Shown: positions 15,144 through 16,089 of the stretch, one piece after another | Layout of the letters: every line of letters begins with the position of its first letter | Position numbering within the stretch: the first letter of the stretch is position 1 | Assembly: GCA_031409855.1 (NCBI GenBank) | Contig: JANNYA010000170.1 | Coordinates: forward strand, 1-16,089 | Source of the DNA: JANNYA01 sp031409855 | GTDB taxonomy: Bacteria; Pseudomonadota; Gammaproteobacteria; Xanthomonadales; SZUA-5 | DNA length: 16,089 nucleotides | Direction: 5' to 3' | Program-made: the position numbers and the translations under genes | The notes under the pieces: generated by a model | Seen by the model: only the letters and a program-made list of their open reading frames with translations | The model's database searches: none | What the model was told of the DNA's origin: nothing

Positions 15144-16089
15144 ATGAAAAAAGCCGTATACAACCAACGTGGCCCGTCGCCAGCAGAGTTCATTGACGCC
15201 GTTGATTTCGAACTCGCGCCGTTGCTGAGCGGGCAAGTGCTGATTCGAGTACTTGCTGCACCAATCAACCCCTCGGATGTGCTGACTTTGACTGGGCAAT
15301 ACGGGCAACTGCCGCCGCTACCGGCGGTGGGTGGCAATGAAGGCGTCGGTAAAGTCGTGCAGCTAGGCCCCGATGTCAAATCGCCCGCGATTGGCCAAAC
15401 GGTATTACTGCCGGTGGGCAGCGGCACCTGGGCTAGTCATGTGGTGGCTGAGGCAAAACGGCTGATGCCCTTGCCGAACGAGGCTGATCCACAGCAACTG
15501 GCGATGATGACGGTCAACCCACCGACGGCATCGTTGATGCTTTCTGAATTTGTCGACTTGGCGCCGGGCGAATGGGTGATTCAAAACGCCGCCAACTCCG
15601 GCGTCGGCGCGTACTTAATTCAGCTGGCAAAAATTCGCGGCTTAAAAACCGTCAATATCGTGCGACGGGAATCCGCCGTTGCCGGCGTGTTGGCCTTAGG
15701 TGGCGATGTCGTACTGGTTGAGGGCAGTGGCGGGTTGGCAAAGCGGGTAACGGAGGCCACGGGCGGTGCGGCGATTCGCTTGGGCATCGACGCGGTGGGT
15801 GGAAAATCCACTGATTATTTGGCGACCTGTCTTGCGCAAGGCGGCACCTTAGTCAATTACGGCATGATGAGCGGCGAGCCGTGTACTGTTTCACCGGCGT
15901 CATTTGTGTTTCGCGACATTACCTTACGCGGCTTCTGGCTAGCTTTTTGGTTTCGCAACGCCACGCCTGCGCAACAAATGGCCGTTTTTGGCGAAGTCGC
16001 GCAGCTCATCGCCACCGGAAAGTTACATACCCGCATTCAAGCGACCTTCGACGTCAGCGAAATTAAACAAGCGGTGGCTGAAGCGGCAA
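15144..16089 (+). CDS. Zinc-independent MDR oxidoreductase, enoyl-thioester reductase/quinone reductase-like (3' end outside window)
   Basis: The frame opens at ATG 15144, behind a weak CCGGAA, and remains open for 315 codons to the window edge; the family is usually about 325-340 residues, so only a short C-terminal piece is missing. It is a medium-chain dehydrogenase/reductase: an N-terminal catalytic fold with VLAAPINPSDVLTLTGQYG, GGNEGVGKVVQLG (without zinc ligands), then NPPTASLMLSEFVDL and the NADPH-binding VIQNAANSGVGAYLIQLAK, and IDAVGGKST. The NPPTA and QNAANSGVG motifs, with the VNIVRR stretch after them, match the mitochondrial-type 2-enoyl thioester reductase (MECR/ETR1). Such an enzyme reduces trans-2-enoyl-ACP or CoA with NADPH; quinone reduction is the main alternative. 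It probably has its own promoter. Confidence 0.9.
   Translation, partial: MKKAVYNQRGPSPAEFIDAVDFELAPLLSGQVLIRVLAAPINPSDVLTLTGQYGQLPPLPAVGGNEGVGKVVQLGPDVKSPAIGQTVLLPVGSGTWASHVVAEAKRLMPLPNEADPQQLAMMTVNPPTASLMLSEFVDLAPGEWVIQNAANSGVGAYLIQLAKIRGLKTVNIVRRESAVAGVLALGGDVVLVEGSGGLAKRVTEATGGAAIRLGIDAVGGKSTDYLATCLAQGGTLVNYGMMSGEPCTVSPASFVFRDITLRGFWLAFWFRNATPAQQMAVFGEVAQLIATGKLHTRIQATFDVSEIKQAVAEAA

Overview
The window reads as a chromosomal stretch of a Gram-negative Pseudomonadota bacterium, most likely beta- or gammaproteobacterial. The clues are moderate GC with GCG-rich codon use, an exosortase of the XrtH type, an ActP/DUF485 pair, and a palindromic repeat of the CGTCATTCCCGC...GCGGGAATCCAG kind that is common in those classes. 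No tRNA, rRNA, CRISPR array or transposase was seen. Genes are densely packed, with many 1-4 base stop/start overlaps.

Layout. (1) 86-4211, plus strand: two unrecognised proteins (the first with a very acidic C-terminal tail), an ATP-dependent DNA ligase with all core nucleotidyltransferase motifs, a DUF485 membrane protein, and a broken ActP-type symporter gene that has lost two large internal segments. The last four are linked by ATGA/TTGA overlaps. (2) 4221-5060, minus strand: a small MscS-type mechanosensitive channel, converging on the actP remnant. (3) 5317-12844, plus strand: a signalling block. A Ser/Thr kinase fused through a linker and one membrane helix to a formylglycine-generating-enzyme-like domain is followed by a five-gene, tightly spaced operon: a degenerate GHKL-like protein, a STAS-methyltransferase fusion, a membrane-bound SpoIIE/PP2C phosphatase with HAMP, a GHKL-like ATPase with intact N and G boxes, and a free STAS protein. 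(4) 12845-13202: a non-coding gap holding a 208-bp MITE-like element with 19-bp terminal inverted repeats, a 5-bp target duplication and two nested inverted REP-like palindromes. (5) 13203-15063: exosortase (XrtH type), an atypical SDR epimerase/dehydratase and an NlpC/P60 hydrolase, overlapping end to start. (6) From 15144: a zinc-independent enoyl-thioester/quinone reductase running off the window.

How the genes may work together. The 7829-12844 operon has the parts of a partner-switching circuit: phosphatase, GHKL kinase-like proteins and STAS targets. The unusual point is that one STAS domain is fused to a SAM methyltransferase and carries Thr where the phosphorylated Ser is expected. This suggests a methyltransferase controlled by reversible phosphorylation rather than a sigma-factor output. 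The upstream kinase-FGE-like gene may feed the same circuit. The exosortase operon behind the MITE is probably a separate unit for sorting and processing surface proteins. The best candidates for undescribed biology are the signalling block and the two-unknowns-plus-ligase module.
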